From: Cytauxzoon felis
Lineage: Eukaryota; Apicomplexa; Aconoidasida; Piroplasmida; Theileriidae
Assembly (NCBI GenBank): GCA_020283715.1
Contig: JAIQCW010000086.1
Coordinates: 1-20,231 of the forward strand
Length of the DNA: 20,231 bases
Reading direction: 5' to 3'
This document shows positions 8,804 through 17,226 of the stretch, in pieces. Numbering within the stretch: position 1 is the first letter of the stretch; each line of letters begins with the position of its first letter. The translations under genes and the position numbers were made by a program. The notes beneath the pieces are model-generated. The model saw only the letters and a list, made by a program, of their open reading frames with translations. It made no database searches and was not told the origin of the DNA.

Positions 8804-11800
8804 TTACACATTAAAATAACGATATGCTGTAGCCATTATAGCAGAACCTGGTACTATCTTAAATAAACGTGGACCTATACCTATAAAAAATCCTTTCATA
8901 CCATATGTCTTCATTATTCTATTATATTCATACTTTAAAGATGTATTACTAGAACTCGACATACTACCCTATAAAAATCATATTTTATTATAAATATTAA
9001 ATATAACATATAACCTAACTCATATATTAATATATACAATAAACAATACCATATAATCATATATGCACATCAATCTTATCAACTACTAATAACCATAATA
9101 TCAAACCATGCCTTCCACCTCCACCCTAGGTTACAATCCACCTCTTCTTCCACTCGCCGTTCCACCGTAGGTCCTGCCGTCAGCTCTTCTATTTACTTCC
9201 CCTTCCAGCTCCCGTAGATCGCTTCCAGGTATTCCACCTGAGGTTACATCTACTATACTAGAGGTTTCGTTCTTCCGGGTTGACACTCTTTGTTCCTCCG
9301 GGTAGATCTCCTGTTCTTAGGGGTTAACACCCTTCGTTCTTCCGGGTTAACTTCGCCACGATCTCTGGGAGTGGCTCTACTCTTTAGAGATGGTAAATAG
9401 AAGAGGCTCCACGCCTAGTGGAAGAGAGTTGGATTGGACCTCGGTGGTAGAGCTGTCTGCAAGACCAACGGTGGAGGTAACCTCAGGTGGAACGCCTAAT
9501 GGAAGGAGAGTTGGATTAGACCTCTGGTGTAGTTGTACTTGATTGAGTTTCGTGTGGTGTGGTTATGTTTGTATGATAAATTTACCTGTATATTGGTTTT
9601 GATGATATCGAATGGTTGTGAGATAATGGTTGCGATGATTGATGAGACTGAACCAGTTAAAAATGGTAACAAAATTTTATCTACATTTGATGTTATGCGA
9701 TTATTATAATACTTCTCCCTATAAATATTAATATTTATATCAATTATATATTTCAACATATAATATTTCTACCCTTTATGATAATCTTATATTACACTCA
9801 AGGTCTAATCATGTCTCTCCATCCTGCCGTCAGCTCTCCACCTGAGGTTCAATCCACCTCTCTTCCACTGGCCGTGGAGGCCTTCTCTATTTACTTCCCC
9901 CTCCGCTTCCCTGAGATCAGCTACGGGTTCTACCTGAGGTCCAATCACTATACTTCAGCCACGATCTCTGGGAGTGGCTCTACTCTTTAGAGATAGGTAA
10001 TTGGAAGAGCTGACGGCAGGACGACCTCAGATGGAACGACGACTGGAAGAAGAGTTGGATTGGACCTCGGTGGAATAGCTGTCTGCAAGACAAGGATTTG
10101 ACCTCGAGTGTAATATAAGGTTATGAAATGGATAGGATTAAAGAGTTAGGAGTATGAGATGGAGGGTGTTAAATGTTTATGATATATCATTGTGGATGAA
10201 TTGGGAGAAAATTCCTTTATATATTTTCCATGCGATGAAAATTCTACCATCTTGGGGATTTGGTTGATTATAATAAGAATAATATCATATATATATAATA
10301 TGGGACAAAGGGTAAATGTGTACAGTGCCAATTTTTACGCTTTTTTTCCCATTGATCACCTGGACCATATTCAGTTTGAATTGCACCATCTATAATATCC
10401 AACAAGGCTATGAAGAAGAGGTATAAAACTACAAGCCAAGGCTAGTGGTGTAGCAGCTTCAAGTTTAGTTTCACCATCATGCTTGTAATAGTACAGTATA
10501 AACACAGCAATGACACTTGATATTGCAATACCTCCGAATACAATTCATAATTCCATTCCACTAGGCGTGGAGCCTCTTCTATTTACTTCCCCCTCCGCTT
10601 CCCTGAGATCAGCTGCGGGTAATAAAATGATACAATAATGTTTGCCCTTATTATATTATAAACATTCTGTTGAGTATAACTACCAACAACTGGTTCACCT
10701 TCAACTTTAGGGACATCCGTTGCAGTTGTAGTTTTTATGTGATCACCATTAGTTAGACCAGAATCAAGAAGATGAGCATTAGCATTAATAGTATTACCTT
10801 CTTGTTGCCAAGTACTACCAAATCTATAATTCTGGGCAGAGGTAGACCCAATGTTTTTATATTTATATCTAAAGCTACCCGAAGTAATCCGCTTTTTAAG
10901 TGTATTCTTATCGTTATAATTTCCAGAGATTAGGCATGTGAAGATGGGAATTAATCCGAGAATGGAGAATATTATACCAATGAATATAGAAGAGTAAGGG
11001 GATTCCGTATTCCATACAACGTGTAACCAAAGGAATATGCTGGAAAGTGATATACCCGCCACAATAGTTGAAGTCATCACAGAAGGTGACATGATAGTAT
11101 CCTCCCACGGTTTACCAGGTTTAGTCCTTGTATCCCAAACATTATTAACTTTCCCTACATCATCTGTTAATTTATTGGCTAACGCAACCTTTCTATTATA
11201 TTTATCACCCTCAACAGAAACTTCATTGAAGTCTTGACCTTTAACAATTGGAGTGCCGTCAGTAGATTTTACATGAGTCTTAATATTTGGATTAGTAGGA
11301 TTATTAGCAGCTTCACCAGTACCATCGGATGGATCATCTGTTCCGTATGTGTATGATTTTCCTGTCGTTGGTTGCCAATTTTTATTATTAGCAGCGTCAA
11401 AGATGATAGGTAATGCCCATCCTTCATATTTCGGTTCCAATATATTCCAACATTGATCAATGGTCCATAGTATAATGGATTATAATTAAACTTTGATAAT
11501 ATTATCTTCAGCTATTACCTCTGTTTTATCACTTATATTAACAGTAGTTTTAACTCGTAGTTGAGGTGGAGTGTTATTATTCGCTGTCTTAAAATGGTTA
11601 CCAGTAGTAACATGCCTTGCTTCAATTGTAAGTCTATTACTAATTTCAGTACCACCACTATCTTGTTTAATAGTGCCTCTATCTTTACTTTCGTATAAAG
11701 TCATGACATTGGGTGAAGTGGTAAAGTATTCAAAATTTTCATTAGTTATGTTGATCTCCTTAAGCTTCATCTTATCTTGGCCATTAGCACGTAGAAGTGT

Positions 11801-14800
11801 AGAGATGATAGATGTTGAAGTTAAGATAGAGAATGATAGACCTATAATAATTATCACCCCATTTTTATTAATTATTATGGTGATAATTAACCCCATAATG
11901 AATAATAAACCCAAAATTCCCCCAACTACAGTTAATGTTATAACAGGTACATTAAATGGTTCTTCTCTCCATAATTTTTTCGGATCACTCTTCAAAGTAT
12001 CCTTCCAATACGTTTCAAGTTTCTTTGCAACACCATTCTCTCTATGATTAAGTTTCTTTTCAAGTTCTGTATTTATGGCATCTATCCTATCACTTTTATC
12101 TTTAGCAGCATCAACAGTTTTAAGATTAGTATTATTTCTACTACTTTGACCAGGTTGGTCGTCCCAGGTATATGTTTTTCCTTCCGGATTTGTAACGCTT
12201 TGATTATTGGCGGCACTAAAAATTCCTTGAATTAAAAAAATCTTATATTCTGGATCCAATATATTCCAACATTTGTCAATAACGTGAGCCCAATTGAATA
12301 AATGACCAGCTGTATCTTTATTAGCCTCCTTATCAGGATTATTAACTTGTGGGACATGACTTTTATCTGGATATTTATACCACCTTCTATTTGGTCCAAA
12401 TACGTAGGCCGTGTTTGTCTTAGGATAATAATCAATATCCAAAAAGAAGGGAGGAGTACACAACTACAATCTCTGGCTCCCTCTGTAGCAGCTCCTTGAC
12501 CTTGGAGTACAAACACGGCTATGGCGCTTGATATTGCAATTCCTGCGAAGGTAAGGGCTGATGTAGATACGATGAAAGTAAATAGAAACAGAGGAGCTGC
12601 GAGAGATTGTTGCGCCTTGTTGTAAAGTACAATAGAAAATATCAGGACGAAGAATAGAACCAACAAAAGACAACCTAAACCTATGGCTGCAACAAAATTA
12701 CATCTAACTAAATCCTCAATTGTACTAACTGTATGTTGAGTAGCAGTAGGGCTATACTCTTCATTATTTTGATGATCACCAATAGTACTTTGTGTACTTT
12801 TAAGTTTGATTTCTGCAGTGTTAAAGGCAACCTTTTCGCCGTGATTTGCAATTAGGACAGCGGAGAATAAAGGAGTTATAGATGCGATTGCAAAGGTTAC
12901 ACTAACATATGCTGTGATATCTTTAAAATCAACCAATTCATGAGTATTCATTGTTAGACATAGAAGAATAACATCCATTAATATTAATATCCCTTGCAAA
13001 CTAAATACAACTAAAGCTACAATGCCAACATCTTTAACATCTTTAGTTGCTTCATCTTCCCAATCTCCAATAGCCTCTCCAAGTCTCTTGCCAACTCCTA
13101 CGTTCCCATCATTGAGTCTATTAGCTATGGCCGCACATTTAGTAAAATTCAGCTCTTTATCAGCAGCTCCAGGATTAAGAGAATTGCCATCAGTACTCTT
13201 CAATATATCATTTATTTCATCTCTGTTTGCTGCTCTAAGAATCCCTTCCATTTTAAAATCCAAAAAAGTCGGATATAATATATTCCAACATTGATCAACA
13301 GTCCATAGGATGGAATGATGAATACCCACGTAAGATGCCACCATTTATGATCATTAGTTCTCTTCGGGGGACCACTATCGTCATACCATTTACCATTTGG
13401 TCCTATTACAGTCATACCATCCTTCCATTCAATATCCAATAGCGAAATAATATTAACCTTTTCTAGATCTTCTGTATGAGCGTCAATACCGGTACCTGAT
13501 GAAACTTCCACCCTGGGTTTTGCATTGCCATCAATATAAAAGTGATTTTTAGAGGTAGTAAGAGTGTTAGCAGCGACAGTTCGTTCACCTTCTTCACCTT
13601 GTTCAATAGTTGAATCAGTATGAGTATTATTTTGTAACTTTAGCTTCTTTCCCGTATATTTAAATGTGATTCCACCAAATGTCATTGCATTAAGTTTAAC
13701 CTTGTCATGTTCATTAGCTATTGTAATACAAAATAATATCGATGTAATGGCAAGTATAGAGAATAAGATGCCGATGAACACAGATGTTTCCGATGGATCC
13801 TCATCAAGTGTCATAATTAACCGCATGAGTGTACCGAGGAAAGATGTTCCAGCCATTTCAACAGATATTATCAGAGGTGTAATAATAGGATCTTCAGTAA
13901 TTTTACCACTAGCGTCACCAAGTTTTCCTTTAACTTTTTCACCAAGATAACTGGCTACAGCCCACCATCTATCGGAAGTATCGTCAGCTTCCCGAACTCT
14001 TTTACTATTCTCAGGAATAGTATAACCATTTCCACCATCACTAGCCCTATTCGTGTCGCTACTATATGTATACTCAGAAGGACCATTACTACCACTATCA
14101 GTCGTCAACTTCTTTAGATTACCCACATCTCCATTATTAGCCGCAGCCAAATCACCCCGAATTTTAAATCCAAAGTAAGTCGGCTCCAATATATTCCAGC
14201 ATTGACGAATTGAATATAATTAATAAATCCATTCCTTTCCATCCTTTATAGTATAATCCTCATAAATAACTCTGGTAGCAAGATCAACTTGTACCATTTC
14301 CCTCTATAATTCATCCCTCAAGATATATCCATCTCTCATCTCCATAAATAGATTAAAGTAATAAACAAACTTTATATTATTGTAGAATAGTTCATTCATA
14401 GGCCAATAAATTGTAGAAAATGGTATATCCCTAATGAGTGTAGGATATGTTCCTTTATATAATGTGATTAATCCTTGCGTTTTAGCGATATTTAATAATT
14501 GAGAAAATGTAATATATGAGAGATTAGCTTGAGTATATGTTCTCATATAATCTAATGGTTGTATTAATAAAAGTGATAATAATCTTGATAATAAACTAGA
14601 TGTAGGTGAATTTATATGTAATTTAAGAGTATCATATGAATAAAAAAATAATGTTTGACCAAATACAGTTATACTTAATGACCAATTAATACCTAATAAT
14701 ATAATATATTAATTATATTACAATAAATAAATACCAGTCCAAAAACTATGTACCCCTTTATTATTATATAAATGTCTAATAACATCAAATGATGTCATAC

Positions 14801-14998
14801 TAGTACGAATCTCACTTAATGATTTATTATAATACCAATAATTCTTTACAACATCAGATGGAGTACATAATATAGTTACAATTAAACCTATAATTATAAT
14901 AATATATATAATTAATCTAATTATAATATACCTCCACTTAAAGAACTTTTAAATATATTTCCAAAATTAGGTTTCTTTTGATCAATAGAATCCACCAT
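8804..14998 (-). CDS. Mitochondrial carrier, SLC25A39/40 (Mtm1)-like, split by a giant intron
   Basis: Five exons join in phase: 14998-14932, 14887-14735, 14692-14371, 9718-9586 and 8968-8804, giving 279 residues. Each of the three carrier repeats has its P-x-[DE]-x-x-[KR] signature: PSDVVK (32-37), QPLDYMR (118-124) and QPFDIIK (215-221). The segment GLITLYKGTYPTLIRDIPFS and the C-terminal GIGPRLFKIVPGSAIM resemble SLC25A39/40 and yeast Mtm1, inner-membrane carriers tied to glutathione and Fe/S or manganese handling; substrate is inferred only. Introns 1 and 2 are about 42-45 nt. Intron 4 (9585-8969) is 617 nt and holds a repeat block. Intron 3 (14370-9719) is about 4.65 kb, starts with an unusual GTTTGT donor, ends in TATAG, splits a Lys codon, and houses an array of membrane-protein genes on the same strand. 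The joined protein fits the family length, so the gene looks intact rather than broken, but the long splice needs RNA support. Confidence 0.75.
9106..9535. repeat. Largest GC-rich modular repeat block (carrier intron 4)
   Basis: This 430-bp block shows nearly every module: CCACTCGCCGTTCCACC, CTGCCGTCAGCTC, CTCCCGTAGATCGCTTCCAG, CCACCTGAGGTT, three loose copies of a GTTCTTCCGGGTT module, the GCCAC/GTGGC hairpin module, GGCTCCACGCCTAGTGGA, GAGCTGTCTGCAAGACC and ACCTCAGGTGGA. The GTTCTTCCGGGTT modules reappear reversed (ACCCGGAAGAAC) at 19577-19650. It ends about 50 nt before exon 4 of the carrier gene. Confidence 0.9.
9797..10117. repeat. GC-rich modular repeat block (between carrier exon and array)
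   Basis: Modules seen: CTGCCGTCAGCTCTCCACC, TCCACTGGCCGTGGAGGCC, CTCCGCTTCCCTGAGATCAG, the GCCAC/GTGGC hairpin with CTCTTTAGAG, GAGCTGACGGCAGGACGACC, AGAGTTGGATTGGACCTCGG and AGCTGTCTGCAAGAC. It separates carrier exon 4 from the membrane-protein array inside carrier intron 3. Confidence 0.9.
10146..11479 (-). CDS. Membrane-protein array unit D, interrupted by a repeat
   Basis: The unit begins without a Met at the conserved DQCWNILEP...AANN segment (frame open from 11479) and continues through a hydrophilic stretch. Two membrane spans follow (around STIVAGISLSSIFLWLHVVW and SSIFIGIIFSILGLIPIFTC), then a hydrophilic domain. At 10559-10620 a short repeat block interrupts the frame, which as read stops at 10583. 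Beyond it the same kind of protein resumes: GGIAISSVIAVFIL (matching FAGIAISSAIAVFVL in unit B), then, over a possible 25-nt intron (10432-10408), DIIDGAIQ, GPGDQWEKK and a last hydrophobic segment ending at TAA 10148-10146. The series DI[IV]DG...GPG..WE matches the gene at 788-2415. This may be a Tpr/Tar-like Theileria family (multi-span C-termini, tandem arrays), a tentative name. Probably broken by the repeat unless it is spliced out. Confidence 0.6.
10559..10620. repeat. Short GC-rich repeat block inside unit D
   Basis: The 62-bp block (TCCACTAGGCGTGGAGCC, TTCTATTTACTTCCCCC, CTCCGCTTCCCTGAGATCAG, CTGCGGG) falls between two parts of one membrane-protein coding region and brings an in-frame stop. 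It is the clearest case of a module landing in coding sequence and apparently disrupting it. Confidence 0.8.
11486..12463 (-). CDS. Membrane-protein array unit C
   Basis: About 325 residues are open without a convincing start Met. The segment starts with LDIDYYPKTN...GPNRRWY, the C-terminal cassette seen at the end of units A and D, and runs on in the same frame into DKCWNILDPEYKIF and the FSAANN motif. A hydrophilic region (110-150), two strong membrane spans (VVGGILGLLFIMGLIITIII and VIIIIGLSFSILTSTSII) and a hydrophilic tail follow, ending at 11486. After the TAA, a second TAA and then SIILWTIDQCWNILEP of unit D follow in the same frame. Unit C thus shows the cassette of one unit physically continuous with the start of the next. 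At 12461 the frame meets unit B at the place where unit D has a possible 25-nt intron; here no AG acceptor is visible. Function unknown; multi-span membrane protein. Confidence 0.6.
   Translation of the reverse strand: MCTPPFFLDIDYYPKTNTAYVFGPNRRWYKYPDKSHVPQVNNPDKEANKDTAGHLFNWAHVIDKCWNILDPEYKIFLIQGIFSAANNQSVTNPEGKTYTWDDQPGQSSRNNTNLKTVDAAKDKSDRIDAINTELEKKLNHRENGVAKKLETYWKDTLKSDPKKLWREEPFNVPVITLTVVGGILGLLFIMGLIITIIINKNGVIIIIGLSFSILTSTSIISTLLRANGQDKMKLKEINITNENFEYFTTSPNVMTLYESKDRGTIKQDSGGTEISNRLTIEARHVTTGNHFKTANNNTPPQLRVKTTVNISDKTEVIAEDNIIKV
12464..13344 (-). CDS. Membrane-protein array unit B
   Basis: The frame opens with MVASYVGIHHSILW just after a stop and continues with DQCWNILYPTFLDF and LRAANRD. 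It has the strongest membrane content of the array: about five spans (IVALVVFSLQGILILMDVILL, AYVSVTFAIASITPLFSAVLI, FVAAIGLGCLLLVLFFVLIF, LFLFTFIVSTSALTFAGIAI and ISSAIAVFVL). As read the frame continues to 12232, but paralogy with unit D and the gene at 788-2415 indicates that true coding should switch near 12461 into the frame of unit C, so I place the boundary there. The first codons overlap the 3' end of unit A in another frame. Start at 13344 is a real ATG, unlike the other units. Function unknown. Confidence 0.6.
13212..14219 (-). CDS. Membrane-protein array unit A
   Basis: Open from 14219 after a stop, with RQCWNILEPTYFGF and LAAANNGD near the start, a long hydrophilic Asn/Ser/Gly-rich part, two membrane spans (around LIISVEMAGTSFLGTLMRLI and VFIGILFSILAITSILFCIT), a hydrophilic domain, then the complete C-terminal cassette LLDIEWKDG, GPNGKWYDD and WWHLTWVFIIPSYGLL, ending at 13212. 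It is the only unit with all parts in one frame. No start Met precedes CWNIL, so either an upstream exon exists or translation starts internally. Its last ~130 bp overlap unit B in a different frame. AANN codons vary at third positions among the four units (GCA GCA, GCC GCC, GCG GCT, GCT GCT), which supports this frame being translated. Tpr-like naming is tentative. Confidence 0.65.
   Translation of the reverse strand, partial: LYSIRQCWNILEPTYFGFKIRGDLAAANNGDVGNLKKLTTDSGSNGPSEYTYSSDTNRASDGGNGYTIPENSKRVREADDTSDRWWAVASYLGEKVKGKLGDASGKITEDPIITPLIISVEMAGTSFLGTLMRLIMTLDEDPSETSVFIGILFSILAITSILFCITIANEHDKVKLNAMTFGGITFKYTGKKLKLQNNTHTDSTIEQGEEGERTVAANTLTTSKNHFYIDGNAKPRVEVSSGTGIDAHTEDLEKVNIISLLDIEWKDGMTVIGPNGKWYDDSGPPKRTNDHKWWHLTWVFIIPSYGLLINVGIYYIRLFWILKWKGFLEQQTEMK
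14220..14303 (-). pseudogene. Remnant of a C-terminal cassette before unit A
   Basis: A short frame encodes MVQVDLATRVIYEDY then DGKEWIY and a TAA, and is in the same frame as the RQCWNILEP start of unit A. Position and pattern (Asp-Ile/Leu strand, then a G-K-x-W-Y type motif) match the cassette that precedes CWNIL in unit C, so it is probably the tail of a lost unit. An AG acceptor just upstream would also be phase-compatible with carrier exon 3, so it could serve as an alternative, truncating 3' exon of the carrier gene. Confidence 0.4.
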
Positions 14999-15259
14999 TA
15001 TTAAATTCAATATACAACCAAACCTTTTATTATTCTAGAATACCATATAGTATCAATCTATATAGATATACATGGGGATATAAAATTATAATATTTTACT
15101 TGAATTAAATATAATTATAAATTTAATATGTAATCTATTATTTAAATTTAAATTTCATTTCTATTAATGTGTAATTTACTCAGTTTAACCTAATTTTTAT
15201 ACCACTTCAACCAAACACTACCACTACACAACTCTCCTATAATAATCTCTATATATGAT
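14999..15259. promoter_or_regulatory. Shared intergenic region of carrier and CDK11-like genes
   Basis: About 260 bp, nearly pure A/T with long A/T-only stretches, separate the divergent start codons at 14998 and 15260. It contains no repeat block. Both promoters should lie here; no defined motif could be recognised. Confidence 0.4.
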
Positions 15260-16873
15260 ATGAATAGACATAATAAAGATAGATATTCAACATCACGTAG
15301 AGATTTAAGGAGAAGATACTCACCAAATTATAAAAAATATGATGAACATTATAGAGAAGCTGAAGATCCATCATATAATACAAAAGATTATAGAAATGAT
15401 TACACACGATACAATAATGAAAGATCATATGATAAATATAAAAACTATTATCAAAGATCATATAAAAGAAATCGATGGGATAACTCACCACCTCATACAA
15501 ACATAATCTATAAAAACTCGTCTACCAGTAAATCAAATACTCAACATGAGGTCCGTCCTGCCGTCAGCTCTTCCAATTACCTCTCTCTAAAGAGTAATGC
15601 CACTCCCGGAGATCGTGGCGAAGAATCCGAGACGATCCATGGGAGTCGAGGTGAGATAAATAGAGAGACAACCACGGCGAGTGGAATGACGACTAATACT
15701 CGACCTCAAGTGGAGCCCGCAGCTGATCTCAGGGAAGCGGAGGGGGAAGTAAATAAGGAAGCTGTCTGCAAGATGACCTCAAGTGGAGAATCTCCATGCA
15801 ATGGAACACAAGGTGATGAAGGTGGTGATGCAACCTCAGGTGTAAATGAGGTTTATTATAAATCGTATGATATATGTATGAATTCTATATCAATGAAGTG
15901 TAGATATGGTTATTTATCATGTAGGGATGTAGAGAATTATAAATGTTTGAATAAGATATCGGAGGGTACATATGGTACTGTATATAGAGCTATGGATCGT
16001 GAGAGTGGTGAGATTGTAGCATTGAAGCATATAAAATATCATGATATGCAATGGAAGGAAGGATTTCCTATAACATATTTAAGAGAGATATCGATATTAT
16101 TAGAATTGAATCATCCTAATATATTACGTGTTAAAGAGATTGTAACAAATATGAAGAGAGATAAATATTATATGGTAATGGAATATATAGAACATGAATT
16201 AAAGACATTATTAGAAGATAAAAAACCCGACTTTACATTATCAGAAAGGAAATGTTTATTAAAACAATTATTAGAGGGTACAAAATATTTACATGATAAT
16301 TGGGTAATGCATAGAGATTTAAAAACTACAAATATATTATATAATAATAAAGGTATATTAAAAATATGTGATTTTGGTATGGCTAGACGTTATGGTAATC
16401 CATTAAAAAATTATACACATAATGTTGTTACACATTGGTATAGAGCACCAGAATTATTTTTAGGTGAATTAAAATATTCTGAAAAAACTGATATTTGGTC
16501 TATTGGTTGTATATTTGCTGAAATTATATTAGGTAAACCATTATTCCCTGGTATTAATGATAATGATACACTTGATAAAATATTTAAATTATGTGGATCA
16601 CCTAATATACGTAATTGGCCCAATTTTATTAATCTACCCAATATTATTAATAATAAATTTATATTCAATACTAATTATAAACCTAATTTTAATACATTGT
16701 TCAAATCTAATATCATCAATGATCTAGTCAATTCCAATTCATATATGTCCAATCAAGGATTAGATCTACTCACCAAAATGCTCACACTCGACCCCAATCA
16801 AAGAATCTCTGCAAAAGATGCACTACTACACCCATATCTCACACAGGTTCGTAATTATATAACGAAAATATAA
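15260..16873 (+). CDS. CDK11 (PITSLRE)-type cyclin-dependent kinase
   Basis: A single open frame of 537 codons. Residues 1-95 are Arg/Tyr/Ser-rich like the RS-type heads of CDK11 kinases. Residues about 97-196 are encoded by the GC-rich repeat. The kinase domain starts with CRDVENYKCLNKISEGTYG (Gly-loop near 233-240) and has the EGFPITYLRE helix corresponding to PITSLRE, catalytic HRDLK with Asp353, DFG at 371-373, an activation segment with the THNVVTHWYRAPE motif, DIWSIGCIFAE and the C-lobe to HPYL. The CRDVE...KCL lead-in and YGNPLKNYT segment are specific to CDK11 rather than CDK1/2. CDK11 acts in splicing and transcription with cyclin L in other eukaryotes; in Theileria such kinases are called CRKs. 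The 300-nt repeat region could be translated or removed as a 3n GT-AG intron (15551-15850). All catalytic residues are present. Confidence 0.88.
   Translation: MNRHNKDRYSTSRRDLRRRYSPNYKKYDEHYREAEDPSYNTKDYRNDYTRYNNERSYDKYKNYYQRSYKRNRWDNSPPHTNIIYKNSSTSKSNTQHEVRPAVSSSNYLSLKSNATPGDRGEESETIHGSRGEINRETTTASGMTTNTRPQVEPAADLREAEGEVNKEAVCKMTSSGESPCNGTQGDEGGDATSGVNEVYYKSYDICMNSISMKCRYGYLSCRDVENYKCLNKISEGTYGTVYRAMDRESGEIVALKHIKYHDMQWKEGFPITYLREISILLELNHPNILRVKEIVTNMKRDKYYMVMEYIEHELKTLLEDKKPDFTLSERKCLLKQLLEGTKYLHDNWVMHRDLKTTNILYNNKGILKICDFGMARRYGNPLKNYTHNVVTHWYRAPELFLGELKYSEKTDIWSIGCIFAEIILGKPLFPGINDNDTLDKIFKLCGSPNIRNWPNFINLPNIINNKFIFNTNYKPNFNTLFKSNIINDLVNSNSYMSNQGLDLLTKMLTLDPNQRISAKDALLHPYLTQVRNYITKI
15546..15852. 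repeat. GC-rich modular repeat in frame in the CDK11-like gene
   Basis: The block has CTGCCGTCAGCTCTTCC, CTCTAAAGAG with the reversed GCCAC hairpin module, GATCCATGGGAGTCGAGGTG, CCACGGCGAGTGGA, GCAGCTGATCTCAGGGAAGC, AGCTGTCTGCAAGATGACC and an ACCTCAGGTG core. ATGAGGT occurs at 15546-15552 and again at 15846-15852, exactly 300 nt apart. The block has no stop in the kinase frame. The left ATGAGGT may be a degenerate copy of the repeat's own CCTGAGGT core rather than a target duplication. Confidence 0.85.
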
Positions 16874-16892
16874 TCCTACTCTTATACACATC

Positions 16893-16976
16893 TTCTTCCA
16901 CTAGGCGTGGCGCCTCTTTTATTTACATCCCCTTCCAGCTCCCGGAGATCGCTTCCAGGTATTCCACTTGAGGTTA
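16893..16976. repeat. GC-rich modular repeat block before element copy 2
   Basis: TTCCACTAGGCGTGGCGCC, CTTTTATTTAC, CTTCCAGCTCCCGGAGATCG and CCACTTGAGGTTATA appear in order shortly after the kinase stop codon. The last core overlaps the left end of the 255-bp element. Confidence 0.85.
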
Positions 16977-17226
16977 TAAACCTAATCTCGACGAGATATG
17001 ACTAAAGTGATGGAAACCATGTTTGTTCGGATATCTCAATGAATACAATACGGAATTAAATGAGGATGAGTATATTAAATAGAATCATCAAATTCCTTTT
17101 CAATGAAGTATTGAGATTTATATTTCATTCAATAGTAATTTCACAATCTTCAGTAGTTTCCCCAGAAATGATGAAATTCCTTCAAATTTCAGAGGCAAAA
17201 ATGAAACTAATGATTGGACCTCGAGT
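16964..17226 (+). mobile_element. ~255-bp dispersed element, copy 2
   Basis: This is the plus-strand copy of the sequence at 5223-5478 (there reversed). Both run from CCACTTGAGGTTATA through ATCTCG..GA, CATGTTTG, ATATCT.AATGAATA, GAGGATGA, AATCATCAAA, AATGAAGTATTGA and GTTTCCCCAGAAATGATGAA to a CCTC(A/G)(G/A)GTGG core. Here it lies between genes, with a GC-rich block on each side just as in copy 1. An 83-codon frame from 17060 is not kept in copy 1. Confidence 0.7.

Noticed and set aside
9106..9535. CRISPR-like array or tRNA-derived SINE
   Set aside because: Modules vary in order, spacing and orientation with no regular spacers, and I could not see tRNA A and B boxes or a cloverleaf.
9778..9990. 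Plus-strand frame of 70 codons and similar ones in other repeat blocks
   Set aside because: These are translations of the GC-rich repeat without gene context; the shared peptides are reported as a finding instead.
11571..12047. 158-codon plus-strand frame with hydrophobic stretches
   Set aside because: It is the antisense shadow of unit C; its hydrophobicity mirrors the membrane spans on the minus strand.
12464..13344. One continuous reading of unit B down to 12232
   Set aside because: The last ~75 codons do not match the paralogs, whose cassette is found here in the frame of unit C.
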